Below are positions 15,979 through 24,618 of a stretch of DNA of 46,635 nt, one piece after another. Where the stretch lies: assembly GCF_016908975.1 (NCBI RefSeq), contig NZ_JAFBEX010000033.1, positions 1 through 46,635 of the forward strand, read 5' to 3'. This stretch comes from Neobacillus cucumis. GTDB lineage: Bacteria; Bacillota; Bacilli; Bacillales; Cytobacillaceae. Below the pieces are notes generated by a model. The model worked only from the letters and a program-made list of their open reading frames with translations. It did not search any database and was not told the origin of the DNA. Within the stretch, counting starts at the first letter, position 1. Each line of letters starts with the position of its first letter. Both the position numbers and the translations under genes were made by a program.

Positions 15979-16998
15979 TTAAATGACTGGAGCAGCCTGA
16001 TTTAATTGAACAGGGGCACCCTTTTCAAGCGATTCTTTTGCTGCCTTTGCAATTTTTTGAGCTTGTAAGCCATCAAATCCTGTGCAGGCAACTTCTGTAT
16101 TTTTGAGAATAGCGGAAGCAAATTCTACCACTTCATCGATATATGCTTGATTGTAACGCTCAAGGAAAAAGTAAAGCGGCTTTTCTTTCGTAACACTCTC
16201 TGCTGTTGATACTTCAACATTAGTGGCACGATTGTTATCGGCTTGTGCTGCCCCTTTGGCACCGAAAACCTCAAGGCGCTGATCATACCCGTACACTGCC
16301 TGACGGCTGTTATCAATGACTCCTAGTGCACCATTTGCAAATTTCAATGTAACGATAGCGGTATCAATATCACCAGCTTCACCGATTGCCGGATCCACCA
16401 ACACTGCTCCGGCAGCAGATACCTCAACAACTTCACTACCCATTACATAACGGGCCATATCGAAATCGTGGATCATCATATCCATAAACAATCCACCGGA
16501 AGCCTTCACATAGTCAACACCTGGTGGCTCTGGGTCACGAGATGTAATTTTTAAAATATGAGGCTCGCCAATTTGGCCGTCTTTCACAAGTGTTTGAATT
16601 TTGCGGAAATTCGGATCATAGCGGCGGTTAAAACCAATTTGCAGTTTTACACCGGCTTTTTCAACAACTGCCAATGCCTCTTCTGTTTCCTCCACTGAAA
16701 AGCTAACCGGTTTTTCACAAAAGATATCTTTGCCAGCTAGAGCTGCTTCTTTAATGATAGTAGCGTGTGTATTGGTTGGTGAACAAATGAAAACGGCTTG
16801 AATTTCCGGATCATTTAGCAACTCATGATAATCCGATGTTAAAAACTCAATTTGTTTTTCTTTCGCCCATGATTCAAGGTGATCTATAAAAACATCTGAA
16901 ACACTTTTAATGCGAATTTGTGGTATCTTTCTTAAATTATCTACATGTAATTTCCCAATCCGACCTGCGCCAATTATTCCAATTGTTAATGTTGTCAT
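15979..16998 (-). CDS. iolG: Inositol 2-dehydrogenase, IolG/IdhA-type
   Basis: 339 residues, ATG after GGAGG. It has a GIIGAGRIGKLH Rossmann loop, FCEKPVSFSVEE with the catalytic Lys, GFNRRYDPNF, and the full D-x-x-x-H pair in FMDMMIHDFDMARY. It resembles the rhizobial IdhA type more than the IolG at 5125, and it keeps the catalytic Asp that the other copy lacks. It lies upstream of iolE by 155 nt and downstream of an ABC importer and LacI gene. An operator lies between the -10 hexamer and the lacI terminator, so the pair iolG-iolE may be transcribed separately. scyllo- or D-chiro-inositol are alternative substrates. Confidence 0.85.
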   Translation of the reverse strand: MTTLTIGIIGAGRIGKLHVDNLRKIPQIRIKSVSDVFIDHLESWAKEKQIEFLTSDYHELLNDPEIQAVFICSPTNTHATIIKEAALAGKDIFCEKPVSFSVEETEEALAVVEKAGVKLQIGFNRRYDPNFRKIQTLVKDGQIGEPHILKITSRDPEPPGVDYVKASGGLFMDMMIHDFDMARYVMGSEVVEVSAAGAVLVDPAIGEAGDIDTAIVTLKFANGALGVIDNSRQAVYGYDQRLEVFGAKGAAQADNNRATNVEVSTAESVTKEKPLYFFLERYNQAYIDEVVEFASAILKNTEVACTGFDGLQAQKIAKAAKESLEKGAPVQLNQAAPVI

Positions 16999-17022
16999 GA
17001 AATGATTCCTCCAAATAAATAT

Positions 17023-17045
17023 ATTATAGGGTTAAGCGCTTACCC
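17023..17045 (-). promoter_or_regulatory. Promoter/operator of iolG-iolE with AAGCGCTT box
   Basis: A TATAAT (+ strand ATTATA, 17023-17028) is preceded immediately by the 17-bp near-palindrome GGGTTAAGCGCTTACCC (17029-17045), which fills the whole -35/-10 spacer. The -35 itself is weak. A repressor bound there would block transcription; the LacI protein encoded just upstream is the likely binder. Confidence 0.7.
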
Positions 17046-17046
17046 A

Positions 17047-17092
17047 AAATAAAGGAAAATCCGACCTCAACCGGTTGGTTTTCCTTTATTTA
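17047..17092 (-). terminator. Terminator overlapping the 3' end of lacI
   Basis: AAATAAAGGAAAACC pairs with GGATTTTCCTTTATTT around a 14-nt loop, with one bulge. The 5' arm includes the lacI stop codon. It would end the ABC-lacI transcript just before the iolG promoter. Confidence 0.7.
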
Positions 17093-18093
17093 TTTTTTAA
17101 GCTTCTTACAGAATTACGTTCTACCAGCATGGGTGAGAGCATGATCCGCTGCTGAGGCATCATTGGGTCTTTCATTAATTTTAAGAGCTGATCAATCGCA
17201 TAGTGGGCTAATTCTTCCTTCGGCTGAGCAATTGTTGTTAAACCTGGGTCTGCTAATTCAGCGTAAATCGTATTATCAAAGCCAACAATTGATAAATCTT
17301 GCGGAATACGAATATTTACTTTCCGTGACTCATTAATAAGGATAGCAGCAATCAAATCTGTTGAGGCAAACACTGCAGTAGGTCTATCCTTTAAAGAAAA
17401 TATTTTCCTTGCTGCGATTTTTGCCTCGTCAATTGTAGACATCGCGTTGACCGTCCATTCTTCCTTTAACGAAATCCCTTCACCAGCTAACGACTGTTTG
17501 AATCCCTCTAAACGCATGCGCCCGCTGGCTCGATTTAATTCGGCTATGATCGCAATATCCGTATGTCCTTTATCTAATAAATAACGGCCTGCCATATATC
17601 CGCCTCTTACATCATCAGTAGTCACAATGTGTGATGAAAAACGGAGGTTATCAATTGAAAACATTAAATGGGGTATATTTTTTCTTTGTAGATTTTTATA
17701 TACCTTCCAATCCTCCTGCTCTGTTGCGATAATGATTCCGTCAACTTGCTTTTTTAATAAAAGATCCAAATATTCCTTTTCGCGCTCAATCTGGTAATCT
17801 GTACTGCACATCATAATTGCATAACCCATCTCGCGGGCATTGTTTTCCAACGCCCGCCCAACTTCTGCAAAGAAGGCATTTGAAATATCAGGAACAAGAA
17901 CTCCAATCGTATAGGTTTGCTTTCCTGTTAAGGCCGCTGCAACACTGCTTGGTTGATAATCAAGTTCCCTCATTATTTCAGTCACTTTTTTCCTGGTTTT
18001 TTCACTGATCCGACCTGAATTATTCACTACCTTTGATACGGTTGCAATGGAGACCCCCGCCTTTTCAGCTACATCGTAAATCGTCGGCTTCAT
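17086..18093 (-). CDS. LacI family transcriptional regulator in the inositol ABC operon
   Basis: 335 residues: helix-turn-helix TIYDVAEKAGVSIATVSKVVNN, hinge region SSVAAALTGKQTYTIG, and a sugar-binding-like effector domain (VSIVGFDNTIYAELADPGLTTIAQP). It is the fourth gene after the ATPase, permease and binding protein and ends in its own terminator. Boxes with the AAGCGCTT core stand in front of the ABC operon (21831), iolG-iolE (17029) and the dehydrogenase at 21951 (23001), and this protein is the most likely repressor of all three. The effector is probably the imported cyclitol or sugar. Confidence 0.88.
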   Translation of the reverse strand: MKPTIYDVAEKAGVSIATVSKVVNNSGRISEKTRKKVTEIMRELDYQPSSVAAALTGKQTYTIGVLVPDISNAFFAEVGRALENNAREMGYAIMMCSTDYQIEREKEYLDLLLKKQVDGIIIATEQEDWKVYKNLQRKNIPHLMFSIDNLRFSSHIVTTDDVRGGYMAGRYLLDKGHTDIAIIAELNRASGRMRLEGFKQSLAGEGISLKEEWTVNAMSTIDEAKIAARKIFSLKDRPTAVFASTDLIAAILINESRKVNIRIPQDLSIVGFDNTIYAELADPGLTTIAQPKEELAHYAIDQLLKLMKDPMMPQQRIMLSPMLVERNSVRSLKNK

Positions 18094-18174
18094 CCACTTT
18101 CAAACTCCTTCTAAACTGTCCTATTCTGATACCATTTTACCATGAAGGAATTTTGGGGGTAATACCAGGACTAA

Positions 18175-19155
18175 TTATTTTGAAATACTCTTTAAGAAAT
18201 CAAGTTGTTTTTGAGCATTATCCTTCGTAATAACTTGAATTCCACTGTCGATACGGTTTGAGATTTTTTTGCCATCAGCTACTTTTAAAGCATTTTCAAC
18301 ACCTTGGTATCCCATATTATATGGACTTTGTGCAATAGTACCAGCAAGACCGCCGCTAAGAATGGATTGAACTGCTTCTTGAGTTCCATCAGTACCGATT
18401 ACTTTAATATCCAAGTGTTTTGCCTGAACCGCACGCAATGCTCCAAGTGCCATATCATCATTAGCTGCAAATACACCTTTTACATCACTGTGTTTCTCAA
18501 GAATATTTTCCATTACAGACAACGCTTTTGCTTTGTCGCTATCCCCAGGCTGTTGCGCAACGACTTGTATTCCTTCTTTAATAAGTTCGTTCTTAGCACC
18601 TTTAATCCGTTGGTCAGTCGCAGGGTTACCGAGTGCTCCTGCAATAAGGACCACCTTATCACCTTTGTGAAGCATGGAACCAAGCAATTTACCTGCTTGA
18701 GCACCTGCTGTTGCATTATCCGTTCCGATGAAGGTAGTTTTGCCATCAAATGAAGCGTCTGAATCAATTAAAAGCACCGGTATTTTCGCTTTTACTGCAC
18801 TAGTTAATACTGGTACCACCGTGGTTGGCTGCGATGGTGATACAACAAGTGCACTTGGTGACTGGCTGATTTGGTCTTGAATCATGTTAACTTGTTCCAT
18901 AACTTGTGATTCAGCTGATGGTCCTACTACATTTACATTAACACCCAGCTTCTTACCTGCTGCCTCAGCACCAGCCTGGACATATTGCCAATAAGGGCTT
19001 GATAATGTTTTTAATACAACAGTGACGCTTTTATTACTGTTATTACTTGCCGATGCGCTGGTGCTTTTACTAGCACTTGATGAACAACCGGCGATAAATG
19101 TCATGCAGGATAAGGCTACAGCAGCACCAACTATTTTGATTTTCTTCGTATTCAT
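18175..19155 (-). CDS. Sugar/inositol ABC transporter substrate-binding lipoprotein (RbsB/IbpA-type)
   Basis: 326 residues with an N-terminal lipoprotein signal MNTKKIKIVGAAVALSCM and lipobox FIAGC, giving lipid-modified Cys24, followed by a Ser/Ala/Asn-rich linker. The mature part is a type I periplasmic-binding fold (VVLKTLSSPYWQYVQAGAEAAG..., GVFAANDDMALGALRAVQ). It is anchored to the outer face of the membrane and delivers the ligand to the permease encoded just upstream. The adjacent iolG and iolE make inositol the leading candidate; ribose-like sugars are possible. Confidence 0.88.
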   Translation of the reverse strand: MNTKKIKIVGAAVALSCMTFIAGCSSSASKSTSASASNNSNKSVTVVLKTLSSPYWQYVQAGAEAAGKKLGVNVNVVGPSAESQVMEQVNMIQDQISQSPSALVVSPSQPTTVVPVLTSAVKAKIPVLLIDSDASFDGKTTFIGTDNATAGAQAGKLLGSMLHKGDKVVLIAGALGNPATDQRIKGAKNELIKEGIQVVAQQPGDSDKAKALSVMENILEKHSDVKGVFAANDDMALGALRAVQAKHLDIKVIGTDGTQEAVQSILSGGLAGTIAQSPYNMGYQGVENALKVADGKKISNRIDSGIQVITKDNAQKQLDFLKSISK

Positions 19156-19266
19156 TTATATATTCCTCCACTTTTCCTGTTTTTAATGATGTTTTATGAT
19201 TACCTCATAGTGATTAAGCAGTCGCGTTTTGTATAGATATTTGTCGACAAGCTAGAAACAAATGAA

Positions 19267-20268
19267 TTACTTTTTCTTTGCTCTGCGTTGACGGATTACG
19301 TCCACATAAACTGCTGCAATGATAACAATACCGATTACAGCCATTTGTGAGTCTGCAGAAACGTTCAGAAGATTTAAACCATTACGAAGAACAGCAATGG
19401 TTAATGCACCGATTAATGTACCGGAAACTGTACCAACCCCTCCAAAGAAACTAGCGCCACCGATGATAACAGCTGCAATCGCATCAGATTCATAGTTAAG
19501 TCCTGCAAGTGGGAATGCTGAGTTAACACGTCCTACCATTACTAACCCTGCAAGACCAGCCATCAAACCACTTAATGAATAAACGATCATCAGCACGCGA
19601 TCTACCTTGATCCCTGATAGGCGAGCTGCTTCTGGATTACCACCAATCGCATAAATATAGCGGCCTGTCTTTGTTCTTGTAAGGAAAATATGAAAGATTA
19701 CATAAACAACAATTACTAGAAGAAAGCTTACTGGAATCGGACCCACGAATTGATTTCCTGCAAATTGAATCATAAGCGGGAAACCGGCAATTGGTGCAGC
19801 TGCAGTTACAATAAGTGCGATTCCACGGCCTATAAATTGTGTTCCAAGAGTTGAGATGAATGGATGTGGTAAATGAAGTTTTGTTAATAAGATTCCATTT
19901 ATCCAGCCGAAGAAAGTGCCAACACCAAGACAAACAATGATACCGATAATCGGATTCATGTGCATGTTAACGGTTACAATCCCCATAATCATGATTGATA
20001 CTGCAAGAATGGCACCTACTGACAAGTCAATCCCTGCAGTCAAGATTGCCAAAAGCATTCCTATGCCAAGGAGAGCATTAATGGAAGACTGACTTGCAAT
20101 ATTCATGAGGTTATTAATCGTTAAAAACTTATCTGATAGGGAAGTAAGGATTACAACCAAGATGATAAGAGCTAATAGAGGTCCCAGCTTACTGATTACT
20201 TTTTTAAATGTGTTTTTTTCCTTAGTTAATTCGGTTTCTGATTTTGTTACTACCTGAACTTGACTCAT
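19267..20268 (-). CDS. Sugar/inositol ABC transporter permease (RbsC-type)
   Basis: 333 residues, strongly hydrophobic with about 8-10 membrane segments. It has the BPD_transp_2 features of RbsC-type permeases: GIDLSVGAILAVS, TRTKTGRYIYAIGGNPEAARLSGI (the coupling loop to the ATPase) and GGASFFGGVGTVSGTLIGA. Its AGGAGG ribosome site overlaps the stop of the ATPase gene, leaving a 4-nt gap, so the two are translationally coupled. The permease would work as a homodimer with the duplicated ATPase. Confidence 0.9.
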   Translation of the reverse strand: MSQVQVVTKSETELTKEKNTFKKVISKLGPLLALIILVVILTSLSDKFLTINNLMNIASQSSINALLGIGMLLAILTAGIDLSVGAILAVSIMIMGIVTVNMHMNPIIGIIVCLGVGTFFGWINGILLTKLHLPHPFISTLGTQFIGRGIALIVTAAAPIAGFPLMIQFAGNQFVGPIPVSFLLVIVVYVIFHIFLTRTKTGRYIYAIGGNPEAARLSGIKVDRVLMIVYSLSGLMAGLAGLVMVGRVNSAFPLAGLNYESDAIAAVIIGGASFFGGVGTVSGTLIGALTIAVLRNGLNLLNVSADSQMAVIGIVIIAAVYVDVIRQRRAKKK

Positions 20269-20272
20269 TTTT

Positions 20273-21781
20273 TCATCCTCCTGTAGCCGCTTTCATTATT
20301 CTTTCTTGTGAAGCTTCTTGAATCGGCAGATCTGCCGTTAATTTTCCTTCACTCATAACTAACACTCGATCACACATCCCAAGAATTTCAGGAAGGTCTG
20401 ATGAAATCATTATGACAATAGAACCGTTTTCAACTAACTGGTTCATTAAACGGTAGACTTCGACTTTAGCACCTACGTCAATTCCTCTTGTCGGTTCGTC
20501 AAAAATAAATACCTTTGCCTGGGTGCATAACCACTTGGCGATAACAACCTTTTGCTGATTTCCTCCACTTAAGTTCCGAGAGTGAAGTTCAATGTTACCT
20601 GGACGAATTTTTAGCTCTTTCACATAATTTACTGCTTCTCTACGCATTGCTTTTAGATCGAGCAATCCTGTATTTCCTTTAAACTTATCCATATTAGCTA
20701 TGGCCATATTAAAGTCAAGCGTCATATCAAGCAACAGGCCTTCACTTTTGCGATCCTCTGTTATAAAGGCAATTCCTGCGTTGATAGCGTCTCGTGGAGA
20801 TTTAATTCGGATTTCCTGGCCATCAATAAAGACCTTCCCGCCTTTATGGTGATCAACACCGAAAATCGCTCTGGCCAATTCGGTACGTCCTGCACCAACC
20901 AGTCCTGAAATCCCTACAATTTCGCCATATCGAACTGAAAAATTGATCGGCTCCTTTGTGCCTGCTACTACTAAATTTTCAACACGGAATCCTTCTTTTC
21001 CCAGTTTAAAGGATTGCTTTGGAAACTTTTCATCCAGCGAACGTCCTACCATTAATTCTATCCAGTGGTCGGTTTCAGTTGTTTTTACTGGTAAAGTTTC
21101 AATTTTGAATCCATCGCGCAGAATGGTAATCCTATCACCAAGGTGCCTAATTTCTTCAAGACGATGGGAAATGAAGATAATCCCAATTCCTTTTTTCCTA
21201 AGTTCTTCAACAACCTTATATAACTGTTCTACTTCCTGGGCGCTTAAGCTGGAAGTTGGCTCATCCATAATAATTAATTTCGCATCCAGTGCGATCGCTT
21301 TCGCAATCTCAATCAGCTGCTGTTGCCCAATGCCTAGTTTCCCAAGCTGTTCATCAGCAAGTTTTGGGTTCTGGCCAAGCAACTCCAGACAGCGCTCTGC
21401 TTCTTTTCGCATTGCTCTGCGGTTAAGTAAGGACATTTTGCCGCCATGTTTTAATTCTCTTCCAAGAAAGATATTTTCATATACTTTTAGTTCTGGAATA
21501 ACATTCAGTTCCTGATAGATTGTCGCAATACCTAATGCCATTGAATCAACCGGGTTATTTAGGTGAACCAGGTTCCCTTCCCAATAAATTTCTCCAGCAT
21601 CCTTTTGATATGCGCCTGTTAAAATTTTGATTAAAGTTGATTTGCCTGCTCCGTTTTCTCCAAGTAACACATGAACTTCACCAGCTTTTACATCGAGGTC
21701 GATCCCCTTTAGGACATGGTTTTGATTGAAGCTTTTTTTAATTCCTTTTATTTCGAGGAGGCTCCTTGTATGTACAACCAT
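20273..21781 (-). CDS. Sugar/inositol ABC transporter ATP-binding protein (RbsA-type, two ATPase domains)
   Basis: 502 residues, the normal RbsA/MglA length, with two ABC domains. Domain 1 has Walker A GENGAGKST, signature LGIGQQQLIEIAKAI and Walker B LIIMDEPTSSL. Domain 2 has a degenerate Walker A (GLVGAGRTELARA), signature LSGGNQQKVVIAKWL and Walker B VFIFDEPTRGID. Domain 2 with a degenerate P-loop is normal in this family. The ATG at 21781 follows AAAGGGG by 7 nt. It is the first gene of the operon, transcribed from a promoter with an AAGCGCTT operator at 21831. Confidence 0.92.
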   Translation of the reverse strand: MVVHTRSLLEIKGIKKSFNQNHVLKGIDLDVKAGEVHVLLGENGAGKSTLIKILTGAYQKDAGEIYWEGNLVHLNNPVDSMALGIATIYQELNVIPELKVYENIFLGRELKHGGKMSLLNRRAMRKEAERCLELLGQNPKLADEQLGKLGIGQQQLIEIAKAIALDAKLIIMDEPTSSLSAQEVEQLYKVVEELRKKGIGIIFISHRLEEIRHLGDRITILRDGFKIETLPVKTTETDHWIELMVGRSLDEKFPKQSFKLGKEGFRVENLVVAGTKEPINFSVRYGEIVGISGLVGAGRTELARAIFGVDHHKGGKVFIDGQEIRIKSPRDAINAGIAFITEDRKSEGLLLDMTLDFNMAIANMDKFKGNTGLLDLKAMRREAVNYVKELKIRPGNIELHSRNLSGGNQQKVVIAKWLCTQAKVFIFDEPTRGIDVGAKVEVYRLMNQLVENGSIVIMISSDLPEILGMCDRVLVMSEGKLTADLPIQEASQERIMKAATGG

Positions 21782-21830
21782 ATCTGATCCCCTTTCTTCG
21801 TTTCCCCTTAACTATAACGAAAATTAATTA

Positions 21831-21884
21831 GGGTAAGCGCTTTCCCTTTGTTTAGAATTATACCATTATATTCCCAACATGCAA
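21831..21884 (-). promoter_or_regulatory. Promoter and operator of the ABC importer operon
   Basis: Minus-strand -35 TTGCAT (21884-21879), 16-bp spacer, -10 TATAAT (21862-21857), followed 10 bp later by the operator GGGTAAGCGCTTTCCC (21831-21846). The operator location at and just after the transcription start fits repression. Nothing else is seen in the gap. Confidence 0.78.
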
Positions 21885-21950
21885 TAATATTTTGAATATT
21901 TTTTGAACGTATTTTGGATAAATGTTGTAAAAACTTAAAAAAGTACTTTA

Positions 21951-22946
21951 CTAATGATTAATATTTGTCATAACAGACCCGTTCGACAATGACCAGTAGG
22001 CTTTTTCCAGATAGCGTGCCATTTGAAGGGAGTGAACTGAATTATAAACTGGATTTTCCCTGCTAAGTATACAGTCTTGAAAATGTTCAACTTGTCTTAA
22101 ATATTGATCATCTTTCAATCTTTCAAAAAGAATAACATTATTATTTTCATCTCTGACAGTAACTTTTCCAAATTTATCATCAGAAACGTCAGGTCGAAAA
22201 GAGGAATCTACCGTTATGGAACCTTTTGGTCCAATTACTTCATAGCGATTAATAAATGGAAGTTCCATCGAAGCGGACACTTCAGCAATTCGATTTTGTT
22301 CGTCTTTTAAAACACAAACGGAAGTTGTATCAACACCATATTCAGGATGAATCTTTCCGCTCATGGAGATTTGAATTGGATTAAAGTCGATTATTTGAGT
22401 TACTGCATGAAGTCCGTAGCATCCTACATCCCTCATAGCACCTCCACCCAATTCCTGATTTAATCGAATATCCCCCTGATCCTCGAGCATCCATGAGAAA
22501 TGGGCTTTGATATGGCTATACTCACCGATGACTCCCGAGTTGAGTAACTCTTTTGCACGGTTATGTTGACGATGAAATTGATACATAAATGCTTCCAAAA
22601 AAACTACGTTATTTTCTTGTGCAGCATGGTGGATTGATTCCATCTCGGCTTCCGTTAATGTAGCTGGCTTCTCAAGAAGAACGTGCTTGCCATTTTTCAT
22701 TGCTTTTACAGCCCATTCAGCATGCAACGAATTTGGAAGTGGAATATACACAGCATCAATGGAAGAGTCCTCAATTAGCTGTTCATACTCCTGATAAACA
22801 ATAGGACAATTAAAGCGCTTAACCTTTTCAGAACTCTTTGAAGCAATAGCAGTTACCACTGCACGGTTTGAACGGCGTAAAGCCGGAACAAGCTCATCGT
22901 ATGCTATATTGGCTGCACTTAAAACTCCCCATCGGATTTTCCTCAT
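21951..22946 (-). CDS. Gfo/Idh/MocA oxidoreductase (dihydrodiol dehydrogenase / xylose dehydrogenase-like type)
   Basis: 331 residues, ATG after AAGGAGG. The N-terminal WGVLSAANIAYDELVPALRR, the LLEKPATLTEAE Lys motif and the FLEAFMYQFHRQH segment mark the subfamily of NADP-dependent xylose or dihydrodiol dehydrogenases. The active site is D-x-x-x-Y (RDVGCYGLHA), not D-x-x-x-H, which is normal there. It lies upstream of the ABC operon with 105 nt plus a promoter in between, and has its own promoter and AAGCGCTT operator at 23001. It probably oxidises an aldose or polyol belonging to the same regulon. Confidence 0.82.
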   Translation of the reverse strand: MRKIRWGVLSAANIAYDELVPALRRSNRAVVTAIASKSSEKVKRFNCPIVYQEYEQLIEDSSIDAVYIPLPNSLHAEWAVKAMKNGKHVLLEKPATLTEAEMESIHHAAQENNVVFLEAFMYQFHRQHNRAKELLNSGVIGEYSHIKAHFSWMLEDQGDIRLNQELGGGAMRDVGCYGLHAVTQIIDFNPIQISMSGKIHPEYGVDTTSVCVLKDEQNRIAEVSASMELPFINRYEVIGPKGSITVDSSFRPDVSDDKFGKVTVRDENNNVILFERLKDDQYLRQVEHFQDCILSRENPVYNSVHSLQMARYLEKAYWSLSNGSVMTNINH

Positions 22947-23000
22947 AGCTTTCCTCCTTATTTTAAATCTATTAAAAAATAAATTATTATAAATTCACCA

Positions 23001-23050
23001 GGTTAAGCGCTTTCCTTTTTAATAATAACCTCTCATAAGAGATAATTCAA
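23001..23050 (-). promoter_or_regulatory. Promoter and operator of the dehydrogenase at 21951
   Basis: Minus-strand -35 TTGAAT (23050-23045), 17-bp spacer, -10 TATTAT (23027-23022), then GGTTAAGCGCTTTCC (23001-23015), the same box as before the ABC operon. It lies 55 bp upstream of the start codon. Confidence 0.75.
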
Positions 23051-23237
23051 TATTTATTTTTTAAGTATTGGAAATCCTTCGAAAGTTTTATTGGAATAAT
23101 AAAATAATAAGAACATCTGGTCAAAAAGCAGCCGTTTATTGTAAATATCATTAGCCTTTTGCCCTCTTGAATATCCTTTTAGTCTTCCTGATCCACAAAG
23201 CAAGAATTTACGTTTTTCTTTGTCCCGTCACCACTAC

Positions 23238-23252
23238 AGTTAGCGCTTTTCC
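23238..23252. promoter_or_regulatory. Weak additional AAGCGCTT-type box
   Basis: AGTTAGCGCTTTTCC keeps AGCGCTTT...CC but misses one A of the left half. It is about 237 bp from the box at 23001 in the 533-bp gap, so it might be an auxiliary looping site. Confidence 0.35.
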
Positions 23253-23341
23253 TTATTTTTTAAAAATTTAGAGTACTGGAATTTGAAATTTTTAAACAGT
23301 TAGGATGAACTAATTCAATGATTATTGTATATCAACATGAG

Positions 23342-23392
23342 CACCAGCCTATTCTCGTAAAATAACAAAGAGAATGGGCTGGTGTATTTTTC
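23342..23392 (+). terminator. Orphan plus-strand terminator hairpin
   Basis: CACCAGCCTATTCTC (23342-23356) pairs with GAGAATGGGCTGGTG (23370-23384) over 15 bp. The single irregular pair is U-G in plus-strand RNA and would be C-A on the other strand, and TATTTTTC follows on the plus strand. No plus-strand gene precedes it; both neighbours are minus-strand. It could end an unrecognised small RNA. Confidence 0.55.
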
Positions 23393-23479
23393 ATGACCTT
23401 TCGTTCTTCTACGAATTGTAATATATCTCCATTCGCCCCTTTTAAATGGATAGTTTTACGGCATTATTATGGAAATATT

Positions 23480-24490
23480 TTATATTTCGGCTGTATTAAA
23501 TTTAGCTGTTGATTGTCGAATAATTAATTCCGGAGAAAGTAACAAACGTTCCTTATTCGTCTTTTCCTCCTTCATTTCCCCGATTAACAATTCAACCGCT
23601 TTCGCTCCCATTAGTTTAATTGGCTGTGAAACGGTTGTTAACATCGGGGAGGTTGTGGTAGAAAGCACAGTGTTATCAAAACCAACTACCGATAAATCTT
23701 GAGGTACGTTTAAACCAAGTTCTTTGGCAGCTTGTAAAACCCCCGCTGCTAATAAATCATTGCATGCAAAAATAGCTGATGGCCTCTCTTTCATTGAGAG
23801 AATTTTTTTGCCGCTTTGGTAACCTTTTAGAATGCTTGCTTCTGTTTTTACAATAAAGCCATCCGGTATTTGTAAGTCCGCTTCAAGCATCGCTTCCTTA
23901 AATGCATCCATCCGCGCGGTGTTACTGCGAACATTTTCGATGATGATTGCAATTTTTTTGTGACCCAAGGATAGTAAATGGGAAGTTGCTAAATATCCCC
24001 CTTTATAGTCATCCACAGTCACAGTATTTACGGATAATTTTGGAATATCTGAAGCTATTAATACCATTGGAAATCCTTTATCCAGCATCTCTTCAAGTAA
24101 ATCCGGACTTCGGAAAGCTGATGCTACAACAAGACCATCTATCCTTTGACTAGTTAGCAGCGATAAATAGCTCTTCTCTTTTTCAGAATCATTATCCGTA
24201 TTGCACATCATCACGTTATATCCAAAATCATGACTTCGATCTTCAATACTCCTTGCAACTTCGGCATAAAATGGATTCGTAACATCCGGAACTAGTAAAC
24301 CAAAAGCTTTTGTTCGTTTTCCCCTTAATGAGGCTGCAGCTACATCGGGAGAATAATTAAGTTTTTTCATTGCTTCCAATACTTTTTTTCTAGTCTGCTC
24401 ACTAATGCTGCCAGTATGATTGATCACCTTCGAAACAGTTGTTGTCGAAACACCTGCTTCCTGGGCGACACTATGAATGGTTACCTTCAT
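23480..24490 (-). CDS. LacI family transcriptional regulator
   Basis: 336 residues with HTH TIHSVAQEAGVSTTTVSKVINH, hinge DVAAASLRGKRTKAFG and an effector domain (VPDVTNPFYAEVARSIEDR, VVGFDNTVLSTTTSPMLTTVSQP). It lies 128 bp downstream of the dehydrogenase at 24619, which ends in a terminator. It is similar in layout to the LacI at 17086. GTAAACGTTAACC boxes upstream of 24619 are its likely targets, although the AAGCGCTT boxes are close enough in type to make the pairing uncertain. Confidence 0.88.
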   Translation of the reverse strand: MKVTIHSVAQEAGVSTTTVSKVINHTGSISEQTRKKVLEAMKKLNYSPDVAAASLRGKRTKAFGLLVPDVTNPFYAEVARSIEDRSHDFGYNVMMCNTDNDSEKEKSYLSLLTSQRIDGLVVASAFRSPDLLEEMLDKGFPMVLIASDIPKLSVNTVTVDDYKGGYLATSHLLSLGHKKIAIIIENVRSNTARMDAFKEAMLEADLQIPDGFIVKTEASILKGYQSGKKILSMKERPSAIFACNDLLAAGVLQAAKELGLNVPQDLSVVGFDNTVLSTTTSPMLTTVSQPIKLMGAKAVELLIGEMKEEKTNKERLLLSPELIIRQSTAKFNTAEI

Positions 24491-24560
24491 TATAGACCCT
24501 TCTTTCCCAGTAACCTTTTTTGTTGTGATTATAACACTTTAAAGCCATGAACATCAGAAA

Positions 24561-24595
24561 AATAGACAGTGCTGCCCTAAAGCAAACTGTCTATT
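24561..24595 (-). terminator. Intrinsic terminator of the dehydrogenase at 24619
   Basis: AATAGACAGT / ACTGTCTATT 10-bp stem followed on the minus strand by TATTTTTC, 24 bp past the stop. Confidence 0.8.
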
Positions 24596-24618
24596 AATAA
24601 AACAACCTATTTATGAAA

